64,000 nucleotides of DNA from Acidimicrobiales bacterium (GTDB lineage Bacteria; Actinomycetota; Acidimicrobiia; Acidimicrobiales; Aldehydirespiratoraceae). The DNA is taken from contig JAVJSI010000018.1 in NCBI GenBank assembly GCA_040219515.1, positions 62,001 through 126,000 on the forward strand, read 5' to 3'. Numbering within the stretch: the stretch's first letter is position 1; every line of letters begins with the position of its first letter. The position numbers were made by a program, and so were the translations under genes. Of the stretch, positions 18,420 through 26,207 are shown in pieces. The notes beneath the pieces were generated by a model. It did not search any database, was not told the origin of the DNA, and worked only from the letters and a program-made list of their open reading frames with translations.

Positions 18420-18693
18420 GTTGTGCTCCATCTCGTTACACGAAGGGTGTCGCTGGAGGGCGACATGATCGACGAACAGGGAAACCAGTAAATCCCGACC
18501 AACTTTATCGGGATAACTCCGTCGACTCCAACCACCTGCTCGACAACGGGACAATTGTCACTGCTGGTCGGGAGAACACACAATCGACTTCAGGAGGGCG
18601 TCAGATGTCCCGATGCCACTAGTGACCGCCGGCTGATGCCACGGTCGCAAGCACCCCGCCCCACCCGAGTTCCCCCGTACCCAGGAGATCGAA
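18420..18693. other. Intergenic control region between cysO and a small plus-strand gene
   Basis: A 274-bp non-coding spacer with locally lower GC. It holds the inverted repeat at 18492-18514, a 10-bp palindrome GACAATTGTC near 18550, and a strong AGGAGGG followed 7 nt later by a five-codon reading frame (18605-18622). No larger gene is supported. Confidence 0.5.
18492..18514. promoter_or_regulatory. Inverted repeat ATCCCGA-N9-TCGGGAT, candidate operator
   Basis: A perfect 7-bp inverted repeat with a 9-nt AT-rich centre, 73-95 bp upstream of the cysO start. Its size and symmetry suit a dimeric regulator. Which protein binds it cannot be told from sequence. Confidence 0.5.
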
Positions 18694-18894
18694 ATGAGCA
18701 CTGATTCACGCGCCCTCGTACACGACCGCCTTGCCGAACTCGTCGTCGAGCTGAGCGGCGCCCGCCACGCGAACGCCCGCGTCGCCCTCGAGGACGCCCT
18801 CGCCCGCAATGGCGACACCGGCGACCAGCTCCTCAACATCGCCGACGCCATCATCACCCTGCGCAACGGCACCGCCGAGGTCACGACCGAGTGA
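18694..18894 (+). CDS. Small hypothetical protein
   Basis: A 66-residue soluble, acidic protein, mostly helical by composition (LVHDRLAELVVELSGARHANARVALEDALARNG). No recognisable family. ATG 18694 is preceded by AGGAG at a suitable distance, and the codon usage (GC-rich third positions) matches neighbouring genes, which supports it being real. No cysteines and no membrane segment. Confidence 0.6.
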   Translation: MSTDSRALVHDRLAELVVELSGARHANARVALEDALARNGDTGDQLLNIADAIITLRNGTAEVTTE

Positions 18895-18914
18895 GCTTCG
18901 TCCGCCGAGCGGTC

Positions 18915-18920
18915 TAACCT
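18915..18920 (+). promoter_or_regulatory. -10 box of a leaderless small membrane-protein gene
   Basis: TAACCT lies exactly 7 nt upstream of the GTG at 18928. This is the spacing expected when transcription begins at the start codon. Confidence 0.55.
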
Positions 18921-18927
18921 CGGTTGC

Positions 18928-19137
18928 GTGGCAATCGAACGGCAAGAGAACTCACCACAACGACAGGGCCTGCCGCTGCCGGCGCGGGTCGCGCTGGGCG
19001 CGGTGGCCATCCTCGCGGCCATCACGGTCGTGCAGTGGGTGATCGGTGCGCTCATCGCCGTCGTGAAGGTCGCGTTGGTCGTCGTGGTCGCCGTGGCCGT
19101 CGCGGTGTGGGTCGTCGGCGCCAAGAGCTCACGCTGA
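18928..19137 (+). CDS. Small membrane protein
   Basis: A 69-residue protein. A polar N-terminus (about 18 residues) is followed by two closely spaced hydrophobic stretches (VALGAVAILAAITVVQWVIGALIAVV and ALVVVVAVAVAVWVVG), then a short basic tail. GTG 18928 follows a TAACCT box by 7 nt. It overlaps the end of the convergent glycerate kinase gene by 9 bp. No known family recognised; one or two transmembrane helices are all that can be stated. Confidence 0.6.
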   Translation: MAIERQENSPQRQGLPLPARVALGAVAILAAITVVQWVIGALIAVVKVALVVVVAVAVAVWVVGAKSSR

Positions 19138-20112
19138 GACGAGGGACGACACCACCTCGGTGATGCACGCCCGGGTGTCACCCATCGCCCGCTGCGCACC
19201 GAATCGTTCGCTGAGATCCACGATCGGGATCGGTGACGTGATGCCGTCATCGGCCCGCCCCACGATCGCGATCGCGTCGACACCTGCGGCGGCCGCGAGG
19301 TCGGCGACCCCGCCGACCACCTTTCCCTCGAAGGACGTGGCATCGAGCCGACCCTCGCCGGTGATCACGAGATCCGCGGTCTCGATGAGGTCGTACAGCT
19401 CCACTGTGTCGGCGATCAGTGTGAAGCCGTCGGCCAGCGTGGCACCGATCGCGGCAAGGCCTCCGGCGAGACCGCCGGCCGCGCCGCCGCGCTCGAGCGC
19501 CGTCACGTCGACGCCGTGTTCGGTGGCGTAGACCTGCGCCAGGCGTTCGAGCCGACGTTCGAGCAATCGCACCTGGGCGGGAGTGGCCCCCTTCTGGGGC
19601 GCGAAGACCGCGGCCGCATCGACGAAACGGGTACGCACGTCGCACGCCACGTCCAGGCTCACACCTCGATAGCGGGCCAGCGGGGCCATCGCCCGGAGCG
19701 CCCCCAGGCCGCCGTCGGTGGTGGCCGACCCGCCGAGGCCGACAATGACACGCTGGGCGCCACTCTCGGCGGCCGCCGCGATCAGCTCGCCCGTGCCGGC
19801 GGTCGTGGCCTCCATCGGGTCGTTGCCCTCCGCGCCACCGGCGAGCTCGAGTCCGGAGGCGCGGGCCATCTCGATCACCGCGACCCCGTCGCGAAACGCC
19901 CAGTCGGCATCGACGGGCGCACCGAGCGGACCGGTCACCGTCGAGGTGCGGTTGGGGCCGCCGAACGCGTCGAGCGTGCCCTCGCCGCCGTCGGCCATCG
20001 GCTGGACGATGCACTCGCTGCCGGCGGCGTGCACCGCCACGGCGACCGCGTCGCCGACCTCGCGCGCGGTCGCGGTGCCTCGATACTTGTCCGCGCACAC
20101 GACAACCCGCAT
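19129..20112 (-). CDS. Glycerate kinase (GlxK/GarK family, glycerate 2-kinase type)
   Basis: A 327-residue protein starting MRVVVCADKYRGT, equivalent to the family start (APDSFKGS-like). It has PMADGGEGTLDAF, GTGELIAAAAE, VGLGGSATTDGGLGALRAM, ERGGAAGGLAGGLAAIGA and LVITGEGRLDATSFEGK, all typical of the glycerate kinase family PF02595. It phosphorylates D-glycerate, linking glyoxylate or serine breakdown to glycolysis. The gene is divergent from the trehalose-phosphate synthase gene, with only about 50 bp between the starts. Confidence 0.9.
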   Translation of the reverse strand: MRVVVCADKYRGTATAREVGDAVAVAVHAAGSECIVQPMADGGEGTLDAFGGPNRTSTVTGPLGAPVDADWAFRDGVAVIEMARASGLELAGGAEGNDPMEATTAGTGELIAAAAESGAQRVIVGLGGSATTDGGLGALRAMAPLARYRGVSLDVACDVRTRFVDAAAVFAPQKGATPAQVRLLERRLERLAQVYATEHGVDVTALERGGAAGGLAGGLAAIGATLADGFTLIADTVELYDLIETADLVITGEGRLDATSFEGKVVGGVADLAAAAGVDAIAIVGRADDGITSPIPIVDLSERFGAQRAMGDTRACITEVVSSLVSA

Positions 20113-20150
20113 CCGCCCATCGTGGCCCACAAGTCCCGGTCTGCGACAAC

Positions 20151-20156
20151 TACCGT
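20151..20156 (+). promoter_or_regulatory. -10 box deciding the otsA start
   Basis: TACCGT lies 7 nt upstream of GTG 20164, the leaderless spacing repeated elsewhere in the window. This favours GTG 20164 over GTG 20155. Confidence 0.5.
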
Positions 20157-20163
20157 GAACGTC

Positions 20164-21534
20164 GTGTCTGCTCCTGTCGTGCTCGTCTCCAACCGCGGCC
20201 CGCTCTCGTTTCGCGACGACGGCGGGGAGCTCGTGGCCACCCGGGGCGCCGGCGGTCTCGTCTCCGGTCTCGCGCCGCTCGTCGCCGGTACCGGCGCGGT
20301 CTGGATCGCCGCGGCCCTCAGCGACGCCGATCGCACTGCGGCCGCCCGCGGAGTCATCGAAGCCGACGGCATCCGCGCTCGCACCCTGGCGATCGACCCC
20401 GACATCCTCGCCCGCGCCTACGACGGGGTCTGCAACTCGATGCTGTGGTTCCTCCACCACGCGCTCCACGACCTGAGCCGACGGCCGGTGATCGATGCCG
20501 GGTTCCGCTCTGCGTGGGACGCCTATCGCACGTACAACCGGGCCTTCGCCGACGTCGTCGCCGACGAGGCGCCCGACGGCGCCGTGGTTCTCGTGCAGGA
20601 CTACCACCTGTCGTTGATGGGCCCGCTGCTGCGAGACCGCCGTCCCGACGTGCGGGCCGTGCACTTCTCCCACACCCCGTTCGCGCCACCACACCTGATG
20701 CGGGTGCTGCCCGACGACCTCGCCGTCGAGCTGCTCGAGGGCATGGCCGGCCACCATGCCTGCGGCTTCCACTCGGCCCGCTGGGCCAATGATTTCCAGC
20801 GGTCGTGTGAGGAGATCGCGGGCATCGAGCCCCGGACCTTCGTCGCTCCACTGGCCCCCGACGCGACCGACATCCGTGGCGTCGCGTCGGGCGAACGCTG
20901 CAACGCGGAGGTCGAGGCGATCGAGCGCGAACTCGGCGATCGCCGCCTCATCGTGCGGGTGGACCGCATCGAGCTCTCCAAGAACCTGCTGCGGGGCTTT
21001 CGCGCCTACGACACCATGCTGCGCGACCGGCCCGACCTGCGCGGCACCGTCGTCTTCCGGGCCCTCGGTTACCCCAGCCGGGAAGGGCTCCCCGAGTACC
21101 TCGCGTATCGAGCCGAAATCGAGTCGCTGGCCGACGTCGTCAACCGCCGCTGGGGCACCGACGACTGGCAGCCGATCGAGCTCGACCTTGTCGACGACTT
21201 CCCGAAGTCGGTCGCCCATCTGCGCCGCTACGACGTCCTGCTAGTGAACCCGATCCGTGACGGCCTCAACCTCGTCGCCGAGGAAGGTCCGCTCGTCAAC
21301 GAACGCGATGGCACCGTGGTCCTCAGTCGCGAAGCCGGAGTTCACGACGTGCTCGACGGCGCGGTGCGTTCGGTCAACCCGTTCGACATAGAGGATCAGG
21401 CCGCGGCCCTGGCCGAGGCGCTCGACCTCGATGCCGACACCCGGCGCGACCGAGCGGCCGAACTCCGTCGGCGAGCGGAAGCGCGGGGACCGGGCGACTG
21501 GCTGGCCGACCAACTGGCTGCGGCCGAGTCCTGA
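20164..21534 (+). CDS. otsA: Trehalose-6-phosphate synthase-like glycosyltransferase (GT20)
   Basis: A 456-residue GT20 protein. Near the N-terminus is VLVSNRGPLSF and the glycine-rich acceptor-site loop RGAGGLVSGLAPL. VQDYHLSLMGPLLR and HFSHTPFAPP follow, then the UDP/ADP-glucose-binding VDRIELSKNLLRGFRAYD (usual motif VDRLDYSKG), and VNPIRDGLNLVAEE in the donor site. It would make trehalose-6-phosphate from nucleotide-glucose and glucose-6-phosphate. VDRIELSKN departs from the common LDYTKG, so donor or acceptor preference could differ. The start at GTG 20164 is chosen by a -10 box 7 nt upstream. It converges with the phosphatase gene 6 bp downstream, so the two are not co-transcribed. Confidence 0.88.
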   Translation: MSAPVVLVSNRGPLSFRDDGGELVATRGAGGLVSGLAPLVAGTGAVWIAAALSDADRTAAARGVIEADGIRARTLAIDPDILARAYDGVCNSMLWFLHHALHDLSRRPVIDAGFRSAWDAYRTYNRAFADVVADEAPDGAVVLVQDYHLSLMGPLLRDRRPDVRAVHFSHTPFAPPHLMRVLPDDLAVELLEGMAGHHACGFHSARWANDFQRSCEEIAGIEPRTFVAPLAPDATDIRGVASGERCNAEVEAIERELGDRRLIVRVDRIELSKNLLRGFRAYDTMLRDRPDLRGTVVFRALGYPSREGLPEYLAYRAEIESLADVVNRRWGTDDWQPIELDLVDDFPKSVAHLRRYDVLLVNPIRDGLNLVAEEGPLVNERDGTVVLSREAGVHDVLDGAVRSVNPFDIEDQAAALAEALDLDADTRRDRAAELRRRAEARGPGDWLADQLAAAES

Positions 21535-21540
21535 CTCGTC

Positions 21541-22317
21541 TCAGCGTCCGGCTGCGGTGGCGGCCCGGTCGAGGATCTGCCGCAGCAGGACCTCGGCACC
21601 GGCGGGACCGCCCACGACGAGATCGGCCCGATGCCGGAGAACCGGCGGTGCCTCGGCGGAGTCCACGGCGACCCGGAGCGTGGTCACGCCATCGGCCGCC
21701 AACCGGTCGAGTCCGTCGAACGCGGGGAGATCGCCGAGGTCGTCACCGAAGTACGCAACCGGATCGAGGTCCTCGGCCAACTCCACGAGGGCCGTGCCCT
21801 TGTCGCGCTGGATCGGCGGGTGAAGCTCGTAGGACCGCTTGGCCGGGCGCGACTCCATGCCGGTGCGCTCGGCCTGGTCGTCGACCCATTCGCCCATGGG
21901 CGCGGCGAGCGACTCGTCGCTGCGATAGTGGATCGTGAGCGAGAGCCCCTTCGGCTCCACCACCGCGTCGCCGAACCGGGATGTTGCGTCATCGACGAGG
22001 TCGTGGACGATCGCTCGAAACGCCTCGGCCTCGTCGAGGGTGCGGTGCACGGTGTCACGGCGCCACTCGAGTCCGTAGAGACCCACGATGTCGACCTCGG
22101 CCGGCACCATCGCATCGAGATAGGCGACCGGTCGACCCGAGATGACGGCCACTCGCCCGAGGTGGCCACTGAGGTCGACGAGCAGGTTCGCGATGCCTGG
22201 TCGGATGCGGGCTGCGTCGGGCTCGGGCGCGATGTCGGCCAGCACCCCGTCGAAGTCGAGAAACAGTCCTGCCCGGGCCGGCGCCCGCCCGAATGCCTCG
22301 AGCGGGTCTGCGTGCAC
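21541..22317 (-). CDS. otsB: Trehalose-6-phosphate phosphatase (HAD family)
   Basis: A 258-residue HAD phosphatase with catalytic motif I DFDGVLADI (nucleophile and general acid aspartates), motif II VISGRP, the OtsB-typical GLYGLEWR loop, a basic segment around K184-R186, and motif IV FGDDLGDLPAF. It dephosphorylates trehalose-6-phosphate made by the convergent otsA product. The GTG start at 22317 coincides with the last base of the upstream LytR_C gene stop, so it forms an operon with the cell-wall-related gene rather than with otsA. Confidence 0.9.
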   Translation of the reverse strand: MHADPLEAFGRAPARAGLFLDFDGVLADIAPEPDAARIRPGIANLLVDLSGHLGRVAVISGRPVAYLDAMVPAEVDIVGLYGLEWRRDTVHRTLDEAEAFRAIVHDLVDDATSRFGDAVVEPKGLSLTIHYRSDESLAAPMGEWVDDQAERTGMESRPAKRSYELHPPIQRDKGTALVELAEDLDPVAYFGDDLGDLPAFDGLDRLAADGVTTLRVAVDSAEAPPVLRHRADLVVGGPAGAEVLLRQILDRAATAAGR

Positions 22318-22976
22318 TACAACGCTTCGTCGGTACCGAGCACGACGATGATGTTGGCCGTGCCGGTCTCGGCCTGGGTGCCGTCTTCGAGCGCGGCCGG
22401 GTCGGCCGGGGCGAGTTCGAGCACGCTCGGTGCGCCGCCCAGGGCCTCGGCGACGACCTTGGCCTCATCGCCGTAGCCGGTGGCGAAGTAGACCTTGGAT
22501 TCGGCGATCGGCGTTCCGGCGGCATTGCCCGCCAGGGTGACGTAGTTCAACGCACCGAGTGTCGTGGCCCGCGTGCCGGCGAGACCGGCGACCTGCGCGC
22601 CGTTGAGCACCGAGATCTTGATCGTCGACGGGTCGTCGAGCACGACGTCGTCGGTGCCGGTGCTGTCGGTCGGAACCGAGTCGCCGGTGCTGTCGGTCGG
22701 GACCGAGTCGTCGGTCGCCCCGTCGGTGCTGTCCGTCGGGTCGGTGCTGTCGGTGGGCGTGGTATCGGTGCCGTCGCCGGTGTCGCCGCCATCGTCGGAC
22801 GAACTCGTGTCGGGCCCGACCGCCGCATCGGTGTCGCCGCCATCGAATCCCCAGGCCAGCAGCACGAGGCCGATGACGATGGCGATGGCGATCAGGATTC
22901 CCCCGCGGGCGGCGGCTGAACCAGCCGATTTCGCGAATGATCCGTCGGATGCGGCATAACGCCCTGGTGAAGTCAT
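22317..22976 (-). CDS. Membrane-anchored LytR C-terminal domain protein
   Basis: A 219-residue protein. It has a short cytoplasmic N-terminus and one transmembrane helix (residues about 25-44, GGILIAIAIVIGLVLLAWGF). An Asp/Thr/Ser-rich external linker with nine-residue DSVPTDSTG repeats follows. The C-terminal domain (IKISVLNGAQVAGLAGTRATTLGALNYV to the end) matches the LytR_C fold found after LytR-CpsA-Psr enzymes. The LCP catalytic domain itself is absent. It probably acts at the cell wall, role unknown. It overlaps the DUF3263 gene (ATGA) upstream and touches otsB downstream. Confidence 0.78.
   Translation of the reverse strand: MTSPGRYAASDGSFAKSAGSAAARGGILIAIAIVIGLVLLAWGFDGGDTDAAVGPDTSSSDDGGDTGDGTDTTPTDSTDPTDSTDGATDDSVPTDSTGDSVPTDSTGTDDVVLDDPSTIKISVLNGAQVAGLAGTRATTLGALNYVTLAGNAAGTPIAESKVYFATGYGDEAKVVAEALGGAPSVLELAPADPAALEDGTQAETGTANIIVVLGTDEAL
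22657..22710. repeat. Tandem 27-bp repeat (two units) in the linker of the LytR_C protein
   Basis: Two adjacent 27-bp units (22657-22683 and 22684-22710) differ at one base and encode the nine-residue linker repeat. Partial further units follow to about 22756. Confidence 0.75.
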
Positions 22977-23236
22977 CGGCTGTGTTCCTCGCTGGTCGCG
23001 CCCACGTGCTCGGCACGTGATCGGCGACGCCGGTCACGCATGCGCCGGAGTCTACGGACCACGAGCGGATCGTGGGCTTCGGCTTCGGGTCGATCGATGA
23101 GGTCGTTCAACAGCTCGTAGTAGCGCGTCGTCGACATTTCGAGGTGCTCGTTGATCGCCGTTTCCTTGGGACCGGGCTCGGTCCACCACGATCGCTCGAA
23201 ATCGAGCATTGCGCGTTCGCCCTCGTTCAGCTCCAT
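22973..23236 (-). CDS. DUF3263 family protein
   Basis: An 87-residue protein matching the actinobacterial DUF3263 family. Its sequence includes LNEGERAMLDFERSWW, GPKETAINEHLEMSTTRYYELLNDLIDRPEAEAHDPLVVRRLRRMRD. The middle looks like a helix-turn-helix (ETAINEHLEMSTTRYYELLN), and the tail is arginine-rich, so nucleic-acid binding is plausible. ATG 23236 gives the family start (MELNEGER). It overlaps the LytR_C gene by 4 bp; the pairing of DUF3263 with LytR_C proteins is a known actinobacterial arrangement (recalled, not searched). Confidence 0.82.
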   Translation of the reverse strand: MELNEGERAMLDFERSWWTEPGPKETAINEHLEMSTTRYYELLNDLIDRPEAEAHDPLVVRRLRRMRDRRRRSRAEHVGATSEEHSR

Positions 23237-23299
23237 CGGCACAGCCTTGCAGAAACCGGGGCATGGGTGGAGCCGGGCACGCTCTAACCTGTCGGGCAC

Positions 23300-23372
23300 G
23301 CCCGAGTAGCTCAGTTGGTAGAGCAGCTGTCTTGTAAACAGCAGGTCGCAGGTTCGATCCCTGTCTCGGGCT
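23300..23372 (+). tRNA. tRNA-Thr (anticodon UGU)
   Basis: A complete cloverleaf: 7-bp acceptor (GCCCGAG/CTCGGGC), D stem GCTC/GAGC, anticodon stem GCTGT/ACAGC with loop CTTGTAA (anticodon TGT at DNA level), 5-nt variable region, T arm GCAGG-TTCGATC-CCTGT with one G-U pair, and discriminator T. No CCA is encoded. A TAACCT box lies 9 nt upstream. Confidence 0.97.
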
Positions 23373-23383
23373 CGCAGCGTCGT

Positions 23384-24325
23384 TCAGGTCGACGTCGCGG
23401 CTCGGCGGCGGGCGACCTCGAAACAGGCCACCGCCGCGGCGGCCGAGACGTTGAGCGAATCGAGTACGCCGAGCAGCGGGATCGAGGCGACGGTGTCGCA
23501 GCGCTCACGCACGAGCCGTGACAGGCCCGGACCCTCCGCGCCCAGTACGAGCGCGACGGGTTCGGCCGCCACGGCCAGGTCGTGGATCGGACGATCGCCC
23601 CCCGCGTCGAGACCGACGGTCCACACGCCCGCGGCCTTGAGGGTCTTCATGGCCGACGGCAGCCCGGCCACCAACGCCATGGGCAGGTGCTCCACCGCAC
23701 CGGCGGCCGCCTTGGCGACCGTCGGCGTGATGTGGGCGGCCCGATGGCGCGGCAGCACCACTCCGGTGACGCCGGCGCACTCGGCGGTGCGCAGGATCGC
23801 GCCCAGGTTGCCGGGGTCGGTGATGCCGTCGAGCAGCAGGAGGAAGGGCAGCGTGCCGTCGAAGCCGGGCACGAGCAGGTCGTCGAGCGGGGTGGGGCGC
23901 AGCGGTTGAGCGAGCGCCATCACCCCCTGGCTGCCCTCGGTGCGCGTCATCGACTCGAACTTCACCCGGTTGATCTCGGTGATGGTGACCTTGGCCTCGT
24001 CGGCGAGGTCGATGATCTCGTCGAGGATCGGGGCCGGGTCGAGGTCACCGGCGAGCACGACCTCGCGAGTACGACGGGTGCCCGCCATCAGCAGTTCACG
24101 CACGGCGTGACGACCCTCGACCTGGTCGCCACCCAACGACTCGCCCTTCGACTGGCCCGCGTCGCCGTCACGGATCGGCGTCGTGCCCCGTTGGCCGTCG
24201 CGGCTGCGGCCGCCCTTGGCGCCGCTGCGGGCGCGAGGGTTGCGGGGCTGCCCCTTGCCGCGACCGCTCGACTTCGGACGACGGGGCCCGCCCTTCGGGC
24301 CCTTCTGCGGTCCACGGGAGCTCAT
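23384..24325 (-). CDS. rlmB: TrmH/RlmB-type 2'-O-ribose RNA methyltransferase
   Basis: A 313-residue SpoU-family protein. Residues 1-60 are a basic, glycine/arginine-rich extension, probably RNA-binding. An N-terminal substrate-binding domain follows (VEGRHAVRELLMAG). The knotted methyltransferase domain carries motif 1 LDGITDPGNLGAILRTAECAG, motif 2 LVLGAEGPGLSRLVRERCD and motif 3 IPLLGVLDSLNVSAAAAV. It methylates 23S rRNA at a guanosine (RlmB, equivalent to G2251 in E. coli) or a related position; the exact target is inferred. ATG 24325 overlaps the ispF stop. The order ispD-ispF-rlmB fits actinobacterial gene order, with a cysS gene absent between them. Confidence 0.9.
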   Translation of the reverse strand: MSSRGPQKGPKGGPRRPKSSGRGKGQPRNPRARSGAKGGRSRDGQRGTTPIRDGDAGQSKGESLGGDQVEGRHAVRELLMAGTRRTREVVLAGDLDPAPILDEIIDLADEAKVTITEINRVKFESMTRTEGSQGVMALAQPLRPTPLDDLLVPGFDGTLPFLLLLDGITDPGNLGAILRTAECAGVTGVVLPRHRAAHITPTVAKAAAGAVEHLPMALVAGLPSAMKTLKAAGVWTVGLDAGGDRPIHDLAVAAEPVALVLGAEGPGLSRLVRERCDTVASIPLLGVLDSLNVSAAAAVACFEVARRRAATST

Positions 24326-24807
24326 CGCGCCACCAGGGCCACGGCCCACGCGACGATGCCTTCGCCGCGACCGAGGGCGCCGACGCCTTCCGTGCGCCGA
24401 CCGGTCACGGTGACGGGTGCGCCCGCGGCGGCCGACAGGTTCGCTTCCATCTCGGCCTTCACCGGCGCGAGCTTGGGTCGATCGAGCACGACGGAGCAAT
24501 CGACGTTGCCCGGGCGCCATCCCGCGTCGCGCACCGCGGCGGCTGCTCGCCGCAGCAGTTCGATGCTGTCGGCGCCGGCGAGGTCGGGATCGGTGTCGGG
24601 GAACATCTCGCCGATGTCACCCAGACCGGCCGCGCCGAGCAGCGCATCGATGCACGCGTGGGCGACCACGTCGGCATCGCTGTGACCGGCCAGGCCGGGT
24701 TCGTCGGGAAATGACACCCCACCGAGCACGAGGGAGCGGGCCGGGTCGTCGGCGCGGGCGTGCACGTCGAAGCTCTGCCCCACCCGGAAGGGGATGGTGT
24801 CGGTCAT
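24322..24807 (-). CDS. ispF: 2-C-methyl-D-erythritol 2,4-cyclodiphosphate synthase
   Basis: A 161-residue IspF with metal-binding FDVHA near the N-terminus, the substrate loop GHSDADVVAHACIDALLGAAGLGDIGEMFPDTD, and C-terminal TVTGRRTEGVGALGRGEGI. It forms the cyclic diphosphate of the non-mevalonate isoprenoid pathway, directly after the IspD and IspE steps. It overlaps ispD upstream (stop and start share bases at 24804-24807) and rlmB downstream, so the three genes are one translation-coupled unit. Confidence 0.96.
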   Translation of the reverse strand: MTDTIPFRVGQSFDVHARADDPARSLVLGGVSFPDEPGLAGHSDADVVAHACIDALLGAAGLGDIGEMFPDTDPDLAGADSIELLRRAAAAVRDAGWRPGNVDCSVVLDRPKLAPVKAEMEANLSAAAGAPVTVTGRRTEGVGALGRGEGIVAWAVALVAR

Positions 24808-25499
24808 GCCGTGTCGTCCTCGAGGAAGTGGAGAGCAAGGTCCATGTCGAGCGGCGTCGTGAGCTTGAGATTGCGTCGGTCGCCGTCCACGACCACCACT
24901 GTGCCACCGTCGTTCTCCACAACGGTCACGTCGTCGGTGGCTTCTTCGCCGCCGGCATGGGCTCGGCGCAGCGCCTCGGCCGCGAAGCCTTGCGGTGTCT
25001 GCACGGCCACGACATCGTCACGGTCGACCACTCCCCCACTGCGGCGGCGCAACGAGTCCGCCACCGACACCGCCGGCGTGACCGCATCCGCGCCCCCGGC
25101 GACAGCCGCGATCACCCGCGCATAGACGGCGTCCGAGGCCAGCGGACGTGCCGCGTCGTGGACCAGGATCACCGCCGCCGACTCGGGCACCGCGGCCAGT
25201 CCTCGCCGAACCGATCCGGTCCTGGAGTCGGCACCGGTGACCGAACGGAACTCGACCCCGGGCGGCGCGGTGATCGGGGTCATCCCCTCGGGAGGTTCGA
25301 CGGGGGTCACCACGACGACACCGTCGCTGTGTCGGGCGGCCGTGGCGACCGACCGTTCGACCACGGGGATCCCGGCGAGGTCGAGAAACTGCTTGGGTGC
25401 TCCGAAGCGGGCACCCGACCCCGCCGCCACCACGATCGTCCACACCGGACCCGGCGTACGGCCACTCTTCGGGTTGACTGATGCACGCGGTGAGGTCAC
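24804..25499 (-). CDS. ispD: 2-C-methyl-D-erythritol 4-phosphate cytidylyltransferase
   Basis: The cytidylyltransferase core begins with VWTIVVAAGSGARFG-PKQFLDLAG (nucleotide-binding signature). It continues with VILVHDAARPLAS and the C-terminal VVAVQTPQGFAAEAL and DVTVVENDGG typical of IspD. It makes CDP-methylerythritol for isoprenoid synthesis. The start is uncertain: GTG 25499 gives 231 residues, a normal IspD length; GTG 25445 gives 213 residues beginning right at the core; ATG 25523 would overlap the divergent regulator start. GTG 25499 is the compromise. Confidence 0.9.
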   Translation of the reverse strand: MTSPRASVNPKSGRTPGPVWTIVVAAGSGARFGAPKQFLDLAGIPVVERSVATAARHSDGVVVVTPVEPPEGMTPITAPPGVEFRSVTGADSRTGSVRRGLAAVPESAAVILVHDAARPLASDAVYARVIAAVAGGADAVTPAVSVADSLRRRSGGVVDRDDVVAVQTPQGFAAEALRRAHAGGEEATDDVTVVENDGGTVVVVDGDRRNLKLTTPLDMDLALHFLEDDTA

Positions 25500-25521
25500 C
25501 TGTCTAGTGTGGTGCTCGCTC

Positions 25522-26181
25522 ATGTCTGACACCAGCACTCTCCGCGCCACGTTGCTCTTCTCCGAGGTCGGAGAGGCACAGCTCACCACGATTGCCGCCG
25601 CCGCCGAGGAGCGAGCCCTGCGGCGGGGTGACGTGCTCTTCACCGAAGGCGAGGAGCCCGATCAGATCTACATCGTCACGTCCGGACGCATCGCCATCGC
25701 GAACAAGTCCATCGACGGCCGCGAATCGGTCGTCGCTCTCATGGAGTCCGGCGACCTGTTCGGCGAGATGCCGTTGTTCGACGGCCTGGGTCGATCGGCC
25801 GAAGCCCGCGCCCTCGAGCCCTCGTCCGTTCTCGCCATTCCCTACGGCCCGGTGCGAGCGCTCTACGAGAACGAACCGGCCGAGCTCTGGAACGTGGTCA
25901 AGCTGCTGGCCAAACGCCTGCGGTCGATGGACGAGACCCTGGCCGACAGTGTGTTTCTCGATGTCACCGGTCGCACCGCCAAGCGGCTGCTCGAACTCGC
26001 GGGCGACAGCGACGAGTTCATCCTGCCGATCACACAGGAGGAACTCGCCGGCATGGTCGGCGCCAGCCGCGAACGCGTCAACAAGGCCATCGCGTCGTTC
26101 GTGAAGTTGGGCTGGCTCGATCAGAGCGACCGGCGCTACGTGATCACGAACCGCGAGCAGCTCTCGATCCGTTCGCGGTAG
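25522..26181 (+). CDS. Crp/Fnr-family transcriptional regulator
   Basis: A 219-residue regulator. The N-terminal cyclic-nucleotide-binding beta-roll (residues about 10-125) includes GDLFGEMPLFDGLGRSAEARAL, in which the FGE and RSA elements that bind the phosphate of cAMP are retained. A dimerisation helix follows. The C-terminal winged helix-turn-helix reads ITQEELAGMVGASRERVNKAIASFVKLGWL. It has no cysteine cluster, so it is Crp-like rather than an FNR oxygen sensor. ATG 25522 is used; ispD is divergent with a very short shared upstream region. The targets are unknown. Confidence 0.9.
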   Translation: MSDTSTLRATLLFSEVGEAQLTTIAAAAEERALRRGDVLFTEGEEPDQIYIVTSGRIAIANKSIDGRESVVALMESGDLFGEMPLFDGLGRSAEARALEPSSVLAIPYGPVRALYENEPAELWNVVKLLAKRLRSMDETLADSVFLDVTGRTAKRLLELAGDSDEFILPITQEELAGMVGASRERVNKAIASFVKLGWLDQSDRRYVITNREQLSIRSR

Positions 26182-26207
26182 CCCGGAGCCCTACCCCCCA
26201 GAGTTCT

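Noticed and set aside
25500-25523. ATG 25523 as start of ispD.
   Set aside because: It would overlap the start codon of the divergent Crp-type gene, and the extra residues are not IspD-like. GTG 25499 or 25445 are more reasonable.
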